In this document: piece by piece, positions 1-12,100 of the stretch
Position numbering within the stretch: the first letter of the stretch is position 1
How the letters are laid out: each line of letters begins with the position of its first letter
Assembly (NCBI GenBank): GCA_014526335.1
Contig: JACTAT010000052.1
Span: 992,001 to 1,056,000, forward strand
DNA length: 64,000 nt
Reading direction: 5' to 3'
Source of the DNA: Chrysaora quinquecirrha
Taxonomy: Eukaryota; Cnidaria; Scyphozoa; Semaeostomeae; Pelagiidae
Notes under the pieces: generated by a model
The model's database searches: none
Seen by the model: the letters and a program-made list of their open reading frames with translations, nothing else
What the model was told of the DNA's origin: nothing
Program-made: the position numbers and the translations under genes

Positions 1-3000
1 CTAACTGGATCATGTCATGGAATGGAGATTAAACTTGACAGTGATGCGATTCCATTTGGCAGCGTGACGCTGGGCAGCAGCAGTTCTCGTAAATTGATAA
101 TGTACAATACAGGGGATATTGGGGCAGCTTTTTGTTGGAATATTGACAAATTCAAACCTGATTTCGAGATATCGCCTGTTAAAGGATACATTTCAGCCAG
201 CATGGATGTCTCGTTTGATATTACCTTTACTCCAGCTACTGTTAGTCAAGATATACGCTATGATGTAAGTAATTTTGATTTAATTGTACAAGACCTTTAG
301 GAGGTTTTTTGGGGGAAACATTAAGAGAATTTCAATTTATAGGGCCCCTTCAGAGCCCACGCCCCGGACCTTCAACCCCGCCGGACCCCTCTATCGACAG
401 TACTGCAGGGGTAGGTTATTAAAAAGTATCTGAAACTTGGATATCAGAAAGTCTCTTTGGACATTTTAAAGTGAAATTCTACTGTTGATATTTGTGTTGT
501 TTGATGTTAAATTTTTACGTGATAAAATCTTTTATATTTAGGCTCTTCGCTGTGCTATTGAAGGTGGAAAGCCTTTGAAACTGGTATTAACTGGCAGCTG
601 CATACCACAAATGCCGATGAAAGAGGTATGTGAGGTCAACAGCTACCTATTGCTTTGTATTTTCAGTTAATTTGCTTCGAAATCCTCAATCCCTTAGCAA
701 AGTCGATTGAGACTCTCAGCATTCTGTTTTTCGTTCTCTTTCTGCTTGTCTGATAAGCTTCCTTTAAGATAGTGAGTTCATCTTGTCTAAAGTGGGTTGT
801 TTTGGCACTTCTTTCTGAATTCTGAAAAGGGCAGACTCAATTCGCGGGATCCGATTCCGGACCCTAAAACACGAACTTTTTTGAAAAGAAGAAGATTCTC
901 GAGAAGTTGATTTGAAAACGAGTATTCTATAAGTAATCTTGTAGCTCTGGAGTCAGAGAGTTTGGAGCCTGCAAAGTCTCCGAATTTCCTGAGAGTAGTC
1001 AAAGAAACGGGCTTTTAATCTCTCGAAATCTCGGCAGAAGAGGCAGAAAAAGGTTCCAAAAGAACGTCCCTTAGCTTATATTATCACTGATTGCTATATT
1101 ATTTTTCAACAGATAATTCATTTTCAAACTCATGTGAGAAACAGAGATGTGAAGAATCTTACAATCCATAACAAAACAAATCAAGTGTGGCTACTGAAAC
1201 CTATTATCGATGGTGAATATTGGACAGGACCAGATACTATCACAGCTGAGGCACAACAGGGAAAGAATTACGAAATCACTTATAGACCATTGACAATGAC
1301 ACTGGAGAACAAGAAACATGCTGTATGTCTTGTGTATTGTATTGATTCTTTTTAACATTTAGGTTAAGCTAGATTATTTGGTGAAGGAAGGTACTAGAAG
1401 GAGCTATTCGTTGTTGCCTAACGTTTTGTCTTGCTGCAATAAGGCAAATACACCGAACTTCTGTTCCCAGCGTCGTATATCCGGTTCTTTTACACATAGA
1501 TTACTCTAGATTTTCTATTTAAAGCACTTCGATTTGCAGCCGCAGTTGGTTGGTGTTCATGCTCGTCGCTTACTGCAGCTCGTTGGTGATGGTCCTCCAA
1601 GGTGTGTGCCTCTTTTGAGTGCCTGCGACGTGGCCCCGTTGCCTAACTGCTCCAACTTGTTCTCCCAATGAATCTTAACTGTCTTTAAATGCTGGTTTCA
1701 TATGTACCTTGTGATGAAACTCATACCATATGTAGAATATTCTCAATTAATTTCTCGAACAATTTGTTCATTCGTCTATTTTTATTTCAGGGAACAATTT
1801 TCTTTGCACTGCCTGATGGAAGTGGACTGCTGTATAATTTGACTGGCACAGCAGATGCACCAAAACCTGTTGGCAATATTCAAAGGGATGTGCCATGTAA
1901 AATGTCTTACACCGAAGTATTGCAAGTTTCCAATTGGCTTAGGAAACCACAACGGTAATTAGAAAGACACTTTTGGCAAAAAGTCATAGTTTGAAGTTTA
2001 AAATCCAGCTTTAATCACATTATTAAGAGACTCTGAGTCCCTCTCTCCTCTTCTTATATGTCGTGTTTGTAAATTCAGGCTGACACCAACTAGTGGTACC
2101 TGCTTTCTTATGACGATAACTAGTCGGAACTTATACAGCTGATCGCGGTCTCAAGACTGTTCGTAATGTCGACATTAGCCTGGCCCTGATTTTAATGTTG
2201 CTGAATGTTTTATAGGGATTCTTTTATCTAACAATCAGAGCATAATTGTACAAAGGGATAAAGGATAGAGTTAGTGGCCTTTTCAACCCCTCTTCAAGTG
2301 GGTTTTTAAGTGAAAATTTAACAAGCACTGGCATGCATATCCAAAAATCGAGGTTGGCCCTGCTTTAATATCAACTGCTCCGAAAATCAGTATACACCTC
2401 AATATCATTCGCAAGGATTTTTGGTCTATGTTGTTGTTTTTCAATGCCTGGCATATTGCTTTTACTGCTGGGCTTTTTGTTCGATGCTATATTTCTATTG
2501 TGAATCGCTGAATTTAACATTATTAACTCTTTTCGTTATTTAATATTCTTTTAGGTTTCGAGTGGCGATTGAAATGCTGAAACCAGAGAAGCCTGATCCT
2601 GCAACAACTTTGAAAGGATTGGATTATTCAGATGTTCCTGGGCTATCTAAAAAGGAATACAAGCTCAATTTCTATGCTCATAAAGAAGGAACTTTCAGTG
2701 CTAAGGTTTGTTATTTGTTTTGCTGTAATACTTCTTCAATTTCCCTCTACCACTGTATGAAAACTCTTCATTTCTTAGTGCCAATGTTTTTAGTCACCCA
2801 GACGCCTTCCCTTTTTCTTCGACTTCCTAGCGCATTTTTTGTGCCATGTACTGCAAACAATAGGTTTGGTAGGCCTCCAAAACCTTCAGCCCTCGAAACT
2901 GCAAGGTTCCACAGGCATTGCAAGGAATCTCGTTCTAGATCTAAAATTAATACATTTATTTAGTTTGAGTTTATTCTGATCAGTCTACCGTTTTCGGCAT

Positions 3001-5869
3001 TTTTCTAACACGGAAACTTTTCCTGCTAAGTCTACTGACATTACAACAAGGCTAGTCTTTTTAGAATTAGCAGGGTCTGCCAAAACAGGAGGTTACCAAA
3101 ATATACGCCCTAAATCAGCAAGTAGGTCGAGTTACTCGAAGTTACCAAGAAAGGATGTTTCAACAATGCTGCTCCTATAAAGAATTCGCTTTTTGAACTC
3201 CGCCTTCCGAAAACGGTACATTTGAAAGCTTCCCAAGACTCTCCTGCAAGAAAGCAATCGGGTTTGAGTTAAATCTGCTTTCTGTTGCCATTTCAAACTT
3301 CGAAAAATGCAGGAATCTAAGTAAGCCGATCTATGTTAAGGTATTAACCCGAGGGTCCATCTTTCTTGTACTGCTCCTGATAGCAGGGGAGATATAGCTC
3401 CTATTTTTCATCAGTAGCAAGCAAGCAAGCATTCAAGCAATCTTTATTTGTAAACGCAGATCGGGAGTTCTTGCAGCTATCTAGCTAATGTTAATCCGCA
3501 GCTTGTGCTGCAGACTGATACCTTGGGTACTCATTTACCAATCTCGAAAGGATGGACACCTGAGTTGACTGTAGGCTTGTGAAAAGTGGTCCCGACAAGA
3601 TACGAACTCTGCAATTCGATCGTGAGCAGAACGCCTTGATCAGTCGGCCACACTAACCTGCTCTTAGTAGACAACTCAAGTAGACAAACCCTCTTAATTC
3701 CAACTCTTTCTTTGTAATTTTAGGTAACATTCAAGAACGAGCAAACTGGAGAATACCAGTATTATTATGTTCAATTCAAAGCCACTACACCTGGTGTTAT
3801 ATCGACCATTGATCTCAGCACTCCAGTCAGACAAAGTACATCGAGAACAATCACTGTTAACAACCCATTGCAAACACCAGTCAGCTTTCAAACCAATTGC
3901 AATGTTCAAGATATCAACCTGCCTCCACAGTTCACTGTTCCTCCGCAATCAAATGTAAGGACCAAATTTATAACTTGTATGCCATTATCTCTTCATTAAA
4001 CGCTCGGGGCGGGTATTAAATTTTTTAAATTTTATGGGGCTGTATTTAAGAGGGAGTTTGAAAGGGTGGGCGTTTAATTTCAGATCAACTTGGATATTTA
4101 CAACAACGGGGTTTTTATTTGAATTAATGAAATGGACAATATACGACCTCATTTTGCTGTGATGCATCTTTTGGAGTTCCATTATATCCAAATGTCCTCA
4201 CAGTTTCTCCTGGGGGGATGAGAAAGTCTCGTTGCCCTGCCCTGGTTGTTCTGATAAAAAAGTTTCCCCATATGTTTTCTTACTTTTGAGGATAAATTCC
4301 TAAACATAATTAGTCGAAAAATTAGAAAATCAAGTTACATCATTTCTAAGATATCTTTTTATCTGATTTCCAGGGTCCATTAAGCTTTGAATATCTGCCG
4401 ATGAAAAGTGGAGAATCAACAGCCCGTCTTGCTCTGCAAAGCTCCGAACTTGGACTGTATCTGTATGACTTGAATCTAACTGCTTCAGCTGCCAATCCAG
4501 AGCGTCCGGTTCATTTCATTACAACTCTTGGCATGAATCAAAGCCAGACTTGTCGATTCACCAATTATGCGAGAAGCAAAGTGGAATATTCCTGCAAGGT
4601 AAGAACCTTGTCCGGTCAATTAAATTTTTATGCTTTGTCTTAAAGTTTTGCTCATCTACAATGTTTGCTAAAATGACTTGAAATGACTTGAAATGCCCTT
4701 GGAATGTTCCATGTTTTTGAGCAAACCTATATGCTCAGCTGTTCACCTTTCCAAGGTCGGTTAATGAGTTTCCAGGGTATTCGTTCCATAACAGCAATCT
4801 TGGGCAAAAACGGCTAGTCCACATAGCTCTACATTTGCCAGAACCCTTACTTGCGTCAGCAAATAGAGATTCCTTGCTTATTTCCTTGCTAATTTGCTTT
4901 GCTTGTTTGTTTGATTCTATGCAGCCTAATCCCTGCCCCCTTTCCAATGAAAGCAATCCTGTTTTAAAAGGTTTACGAGTGTCTTTCTGTGTTCTGGGTG
5001 TTTTGGCTGAACCCATTAACCCAACTTTGTGTGCGGAGGGATTGAGGAATGTTCCAATTTCAACGAGCTCTGTCGAAAAATCAGGTCCATATTATTTTCC
5101 CAGGAATTGTAAATCATAAGTAAAAGATACAGGAAACATGTTTCCACATGGCCAAATGCCCCTCGTGCCCCCAGGCCTGAGGAAATATGTCCCCAACATG
5201 CCACCTCGTGCCCCCAGCTTGGGGAAACATGTCCTCTACATGCCCAAATTCTCCCTCGTTCCTCCCAGCCTGGGTAAACATGTCCCCACATGCCAAATTG
5301 CCCCCTCGTGCCCCACAGACAGTTTCCTTTTGCCTATTGATCTTCGTATTTTTCATTTGTTTTTCATTATATATCTTTCTCATTAGATTGACAATCCAGA
5401 ATACTTGGTAGAGCGCTCGATTACTGCAGCCTCAGCTTCAAGTGGAGGCAGTGAAGTCGGTGTAGAGGTGACCTTTGAACCAACAAAGATTGGAGATTCA
5501 AAAGCAACTCTATCAATCACGTCTAATGCTGGAGGAGAATATGTATTCCCCCTGCATGGACATTGTTTACCACCTAAGCCTCTTGGACCATATACGATCA
5601 AAGCGGGGGGAACTACAGCTATTCCGTTCAAGAATGTATTTCCACAGACTACTTCATTTGTTTTCCACGTTGATAATCCATGTTTTACTGTGAAAACAAA
5701 CGAAACAATCAGAGGCAAGAAGACGCATAATATTAGCGTAGGATTCGAGGGAAATCAAGGTGAATCCAAGGCAGTACGTATGGGAAGACTCGTTGTTACT
5801 TGTGTACGAAGTGCAGGAACTAATACTAATTTAGCATGGACATTTTATTTGAAAGGAGTTTGCACATAA
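1..5869 (+). CDS. HYDIN: HYDIN axonemal central-pair protein, C-terminal 603 codons (5'-partial)
   Basis: HYDIN is a giant protein of the C2b projection of the ciliary central-pair microtubules, needed for normal ciliary bending. The C-terminal part is seen here in eight exons with GT/AG borders: 1-264, 542-625, 1113-1322, 1791-1954, 2555-2705, 3724-3954, 4374-4598 and 5387-5869 (TAA). Phases join without a break. The sequence consists of beta-rich PapD/MSP (ASH-like) repeats, with the family's recurring LTGSC motif near residue 2 of the window and again in exon 2 (VLTGSC). The last exon carries the conserved repeat ending in LHGHC and a final strand ending in LKGVCT. The gene continues off the left edge; full-length relatives exceed 4,000 residues, so only a small part is present. 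Introns are 164-789 bp and hold a SINE, a dispersed repeat and a minisatellite. Identification rests on recognised similarity to HYDIN C-termini rather than on a search. Confidence 0.93.
787..1070 (+). repeat. Dispersed ~230-bp repeat family, copy 1
   Basis: This intronic stretch shares a run of matching blocks with two other places in the window: 28,195-28,420 (same strand) and 45,520-45,745 (opposite strand). Shared landmarks in order are TTCTGAA near the start, GAGAAGTTG or a close variant, AGCTCTGGAGTCAG and GAGAGTTTGGA, then GCAAAG or a related block. No ORF and no clear terminal repeats were found, so it is probably a non-autonomous element of unknown class. Confidence 0.6.
3417..3660 (-). 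mobile_element. tRNA-derived SINE with (CTTG)n 3' tail, in a HYDIN intron
   Basis: Read on the minus strand, the element begins with a tRNA-like head. It has a plausible RNA polymerase III A box (TGGCCGACTGATCAAGG) and about 35 bp later a B-box-like GAGTTCGTATCTTG. A ~150-bp unrelated body follows, then an AATAAAG block and a tail of CTTG/CTTGC tetranucleotides (CAAG on the plus strand). Body segments recur at 33,225-33,300 and 33,376-33,555 without the tRNA head. The tRNA origin is inferred from box spacing and sequence. No intact cloverleaf could be drawn, so this is not a tRNA gene. Confidence 0.65.
5135..5325 (+). repeat. Degenerate ~45-50-bp minisatellite in the last HYDIN intron
   Basis: About four diverged units carry the landmarks AAACATGT, CCCACATGCC, CCCTCGTGCC and CCAGCCTGGG. 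Several reading frames are open across it on both strands only because it is a repeat. It lies just upstream of the terminal HYDIN exon (starts 5,387) and is removed as intron. Confidence 0.7.
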
Positions 5870-5956
5870 TATACAAACGCATGAGAACATTATCTTCTGT
5901 TGTATATAAGCCATTTTCACGTTTGTTATATATACAGTATTTAAAACTTTTATCAT

Positions 5957-5962
5957 ATTAAA
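5957..5962 (+). terminator. Probable HYDIN polyadenylation signal (ATTAAA)
   Basis: An ATTAAA hexamer lies about 90 bp after the HYDIN stop codon and is followed by T/GT-rich sequence. ATTAAA is the commonest variant of the animal poly(A) signal. The position fits a short 3'UTR that ends before the satellite array, but no transcript evidence is available. Confidence 0.5.
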
Positions 5963-6129
5963 GTTTTATCTTGTAAGTTCATTATGTAGTTCATATGCAA
6001 AAAAAGTATAAAAAACCAGTTTCTTCCTATCGTGCTTTCCCAACCCTTTATTGCCATATATGACATGGTTCAATCTGCGCGCTTCAAAACAATGAGGATA
6101 AGAGAATTGAAGACAATAGGACCTCAAAC

Positions 6130-9100
6130 GCTACCGATAAACTTACCAATACCCCCTGAATAGCCTTTAGAGGGCATATAAGGTATTTTTTCGTCATATA
6201 TTGGGTCGATTTAGGACAAAACATTTCCCCGAAAAAATCGCAAAAAAGGCAAATCTATAGCCTTGCTAAATGGCCGAAAATCTGCCAAAATAAGGGGTTT
6301 TCAAAACTCGCTTTTTTCTACAAAAGTAAATGCCCAAACCTACCAAATACCCCCTGAATAGCCTGTAGAGGCTATATTAGGTATTTTTTGGTCATTTTGG
6401 ATCGATTTAGGAAGAAAAAATTCCCTTCAAAAAATCGCCAAAAAGCCAAATCTATAGCCTTGCTAAATGGCAAAAAATTAGCCAAAATCAGGGGCTTTCA
6501 AAACTCGCTTTTTTCTTCAAAAATAAATGCCAAAACCTACCAAATACCCCCTGAATAGCCTGTAGAGGCTATATAAGGTATTTTTTGGTCATTTTGGATC
6601 GATTTAACAAGAAGAAATTCCCCTCAAAAAATCGCCAAAAAGGAAACTCTATAGCCTTGCTAAATGGCCAAAAATCAGCCAAAATAAGGGGTTTTCAAAA
6701 CTCGCTTTTTTCTTCAAAAATAAATGCCCAAACCGACCAAATACCCCCTGAATAGCCTGTAGAGGCTATATTAGGTACTTTTTGGTCATTTTGGATCGAT
6801 TTAGGAAGAAAAAATTCCCCTGAAAAAATCGCCAAAAAGGCAAGTCTATAGCCTTGCTAAATGGCCAAAAATCGGCCAAAACAAGGGGTTTTCAAAACTC
6901 GCTTTTTTCTTCAAAAATAAATGCCCCAACCTACCAAATACCCCCTGAATAGCCTGTAGAGGCTATATTAGGTACTTTTTGGTCATTTTGGAACGATTTA
7001 GGAAAAAAAAATTCCCGTCAAAAATCGCCAAAAAGGCAAATCTATAGCCTTGCTAAATGGCCGAAAATCAGCCAAAATAAGGGGTTTTCAAAACTCGCTT
7101 TTTTCTTCAAAAATAAATGCCAAAACCTACCAAATACCCCCTGAATAGCCTGTAGAGGCTATATAGGGTATTTTTTGGTCATTTTGGATCGATTTAGGAA
7201 GAAAAAATTCCCCTCAAAAAATCGCCAAAAAGGCAAGTCTATAGCCTTGCTAAATGACCGAAAATCAGCCAAAATAAGGGGTTTTCAAAACTCGCTTTCT
7301 TCTTCAAAAATAAATGCCAAAACCTACCAAATACCCCCTGAATAGCTTGTAGAGGCTATATAGGGTATTTTTTGGTCATTTTCGATCGATTTAACAAGAA
7401 AAAATTCCCCTGAAAAAATCGCCAAAAAGGTAAGTCTATAGCCTTGCTAAATGGCCAAAAATCAGCCAAAATAAGGGGTTTTCAAAACTCGCTTTTTTCT
7501 TCAAAAATAAATGCCCAAACCTACCAAATACCCCCTGAATAGCCTGTAAAGGCTATATTAGGTACTTTTTGGTCATTTTGGATCGATTTAGGAAGAAAAA
7601 ATTCCCGTCAAAAATCGCCAAAAAGGCAAGTCTATAGCCTTGCTAAATGGCCGAAAATCAGCCAAAATAAGGGGTTTTCAAAACTCGCTTTTTTCTTCAA
7701 AAATAAATGCCAAAACCTACCAAAGACCCCCTGAATAGCCTGTAGAGGCTATATAGGGTATTTTTTGGTCATTTTGGATCAATTTAACAAGAAAAAATTC
7801 CCCTCAAAAAATCGCCAAAAAGGTAAGTCTATAGCCCTGCTAAATGGCCAAAAATCAGCAAAAAAAAGGGGTTTTCAAAACTCGCTTTTTTCTTTAAAAA
7901 TAAACGCCAAAACCTACCAAATACCCCCTGAATAGCCTGTAGAGGCTATATAGGGTATTTTTTGGTCATTTTGGATCGATTTAACAAGAAAAAATTCCCC
8001 TCAAAAAATCGCCAAAAAGGAAAGTCTATAGCCTTGCTAAATGGCCAAAAATCAGCCAAAATAAGGGGTTTTCAAAACTCGCTTTTTTCTTCAAAAATAA
8101 ATGCCCAAACCTACCAAATACCCCCTGAATAGCCTGTAGAGGCTATATTAGATACTTTTTGGTCATTTTGGATCGATTTAGGAAGAAAAAATTCCCCTCA
8201 AAAAATCGCCAAAAAGGCAAGTCTATATATAGCCTTGCTAAATGGCCGAAAATCAGCCAAAATAAGGGGTTTTCAAAACTCACTTTTTTCTTCAAAAATA
8301 AATGCCAAAAGCTACCAAATACCCCCTGAATAGCCTGTAGAGGCTATATAGGGTATTTTTTGGTCATTTTAGATCGATTTAACAAGAAAAAATTCCCCTC
8401 AAAAAATCGCCAAAAAGGCAAGTCTATAGCCTTGCTAAATGGCCGAAAATCAGCCAAAATAAGGGGTTTTCAAAACTCGCTTTTTTCTTCAAAAATAAAT
8501 GCCCAAACCTACCAAATACCCCCTGAATAGCCTGTAGAGGCTATATTAGGTACTTTTTGGTCATTTTGGATCGATTTAGGAAGAAAAAATTCCCCTCAAA
8601 AAATCGCCAAAAAGGCAAGTCTATAGCCTTGCTAAATGGCCGAAAATCAGCCAAAATAAGGGGTTTTCAAAATTCGCTTTTTTCTTCAAAAATAAATGCC
8701 AAAACCTACCAAATATCCCCTGAATAGCCTGTAGAGGCTATATAGGGTATTTTTTGGTCATTTTGGATCAATTTAACAAGAAAAAATTCCCCTCAAAAAA
8801 TCGCCAAAAAGGTAAGTCTATAGCCTTGCTAAATGGCCAAAAATCAGCCAAAATAAGGGGTTTTCAAAACTCGCTTTTTTCTTCAAAAATAAATGCCAAA
8901 AGCTACCAAATTCCCCCTGAATAGCCTGTAGAGGCTATATAGGGTATTTTTTGGTCATTTTAGATCGATTTAAGAAGAAAAAATTCCCCTCAAAAAATCG
9001 CCAAAAAGGTAAGTCTATAGCCTTGCTAAATAGCCGAAGATTAGCCAAAATAAGGGGTTTTCAAAACTCGCTTTTTTCTTCAAAAATAATTGCCAAAAGC

Positions 9101-12100
9101 TACCAAATACCCCCTGAATAGCCTGTAGAGGCTATATATAGGGTATTTTTTGGTCATTTTGGATCGATTTAACAAGAAAAAATTTTCTCAAAAAATCGCC
9201 AAAAAGGAAAGTCTATAGCCTTGCTAAATGGCCAAAAATCAGCCAAAATAAGGGGTTTTCAAAACTCGCTTTTTTCTTCAAAAATAAATGCCCAAACATA
9301 CCAAATACCCCCTGAATAGCCTGTAGAGGCTATATTAGGTACTTTTTGGTCATTTTGGATCGATTTAGGAAGAAAAAATTCCCCTCAAAAAATCGCCAAA
9401 AGGACAAGTCTATAGCCTTGCTAAATTGCCAAAAATCAGGCAAAATCAGGGGTTTTCAAAACTCGCTTTTTCTTCAAAATAAATACCAGAACCTACCAAA
9501 TACCCCTAAATAGCCTTTAGAGGATTATATAAGGTATTTCTGGATCATATTGGGTCGATTTAGGAAGAAAAAATTCGCCTCAAAAAATCGCCAAAAGGCA
9601 AGTCTATAGCCTTGCTAAATTGCCAAAAATCAGGCAAAATCAGGGGTTTTCAAAACTCGCTTTTTTCTTCAAAAATAAATACCAGAACCTACCAAATACC
9701 CCTGAATAGCCTTTATGGGCTATATAAGGTATTTCTGGATCATATTGGGTCGATTTAGGAAGAAAAAATTCGCCTCAAAAAATCGCCAAAAGGACAAGTC
9801 TATAGCCTTGCTAAATGGCCAAAAATCAGCCAAAATAAGGGTTTTCAAAACTCGCTTTTTCTTCAAAATAAATGCCCAAACCGACCAAATACCCCTGAAT
9901 AGCCTGTAGAGGCTATATTAGGTATTTTTGGTCATTTTGGATCGATTTAGGAAGAAAAATTCCCTCAAAAATCGCCAAAAGGCAAGTCTATAGCCTTGCT
10001 AAATGGCCAAAAATCGGCCAAAACAAGGGGTTTTCAAAACTCGCTTTTTTCTTCAAAAATAAATGCCCCAACCTACCAAATACCCCCTGAATAGCCTGTA
10101 GAGGCTATATTAGGTACTTTTTGGTCATTTTGGAACGATTTAGGAAAAAAAAATTCCCGTCAAAAATCGCCAAAAAGGCAAGTCTATAGCCTTGCTAAAT
10201 GGCCGAAAATCAGCCAAAATAAGGGGTTTTCAAAACTCGCTTTTTTCTTCAAAAATAAATGCCAAAACCTACCAAATACCCCCTGAATAGCTTGTAGAGG
10301 CTATATAGGGTATTTTTTGGTCATTTTCGATCGATTTAACAAGAAAAAATTCCCCTGAAAAAATCGCCAAAAAGGTAAGTCTATAGCCTTGCTAAATGGC
10401 CAAAAATCAGTTAAAATAAGGGGTTTTCAAAACTCGCTTTTTTCTTCAAAAATAAATGCCAAAACCTACCAAATACCCCCTGAATAGCCTGCAGAGGCTA
10501 TATTTGGTACTTTTTGGTCATTTTGGATCGATTTAGGAAGAAAAAATTCCCCTCAAAAAATCGCCAAAAAGGCAAGTCTATAGCCTTGCTAAATGGCCGA
10601 AAATCAGCCAAAATAAGGGGTTTTCAAAACTCGCTTTTTTCTTCAAAAATAAATGCCCAAACCTACCAAATACCCCCTGAATAGCCTGTAAAGGCTATAT
10701 AAGGTATTTTTGGATCATATTGGGTCGATTTAGGAAGAAAAAATTCCCGTCAAAAATCGCCAAAAGGCAAGTCTATAGCCTTGCTAAATGGCCGAAAATC
10801 AGCCAAAATAAGGGTTTTCAAAACTCGCTTTTTCTTCAAAATAAATGCCCAGAACCTACCAAATACCCCTGAATAGCCTGTAGAGGCTATATTAGGTACT
10901 TTTTGGTCATTTTGGATCGATTTAGGAAGAAAAAATTCCCCTCAAAAATCGCCAAAAAGGCAAGTCTATAGCCTTGCTAAATGGCCGAAAATCAGCCAAA
11001 ATAAGGGGTTTTCAAAACTCGCTTTTTCTTCAAAATAAATGCCAGAACCTACCAAATACCCCTGAATAGCCTGTAGAGGCTATATAGGTATTTTTGGATC
11101 ATTTTAGATCGATTTAACAAGAAAAATTCCCTCAAAAATCGCCAAAAGGCAAGTCTATAGCCTTGCTAAATGGCCAAAAATCAGCCAAAATAAGGGTTTT
11201 CAAAACTCGCTTTTTCTTCAAAATAAATGCCCAAACCTACCAAATACCCCTGAATAGCCTGTAGAGGCTATATTAGGTACTTTTTGGTCATTTTGGATCG
11301 ATTTAGGAAGAAAAAATTCCCCTCAAAAATCGCCAAAAGGCAAGTCTATAGCCTTGCTAAATGGCCAAAATCAGCCAAAATAAGGGTTTTCAAAACTCGC
11401 TTTTTCTTCAAAATAAATGCCAAAACCTACCAAATATCCCTGAATAGCCTGTAGAGGCTATATAGGGTATTTCTGGATCATTTTGGATCAATTTAACAAG
11501 AAAAATTCCCCTCAAAAATCGCCAAAAGGTAAGTCTATAGCCTTGCTAAATGGCCAAAAATCAGCCAAAATAAGGGGTTTTCAAAACTCGCTTTTTCTTC
11601 AAAATAAATACCAGAACCTACCAAATTCCCCCTGAATAGCCTGTAGAGGCTATATAGGGTATTTTTTGGTCATTTTAGATCGATTTAAGAAGAAAAAATT
11701 CCCCTCAAAAAATCGCCAAAAAGGTAAGTCTATAGCCTTGCTAAATAGCCGAAGATTAGCCAAAATAAGGGGTTTTCAAAACTCGCTTTTTTCTTCAAAA
11801 ATAATTGCCAAAAGCTACCAAATACCCCCTGAATAGCCTGTAGAGGCTATATAGGGTATTTTTTGGTCATTTTGGATCGATTTAACAAGAAAAAATTTTC
11901 TCAAAAAATCGCCAAAAAGGAAAGTCTATAGCCTTGCTAAATGGCCAAAAATCAGCCAAAATAAGGGGTTTTCAAAACTCGCTTTTTTCTTCAAAAATAA
12001 ATGCCCAAACATACCAAATACCCCCTGAATAGCCTGTAGAGGCTATATTAGGTACTTTTTGGTCATTTTGGATCGATTTAGGAAGAAAAATTCCCCTCAA

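Noticed and set aside
5114..5386. Overlapping open frames on both strands before the last HYDIN exon
   Set aside because: They are produced by the minisatellite; the HYDIN acceptor at 5,387 removes the region as intron.
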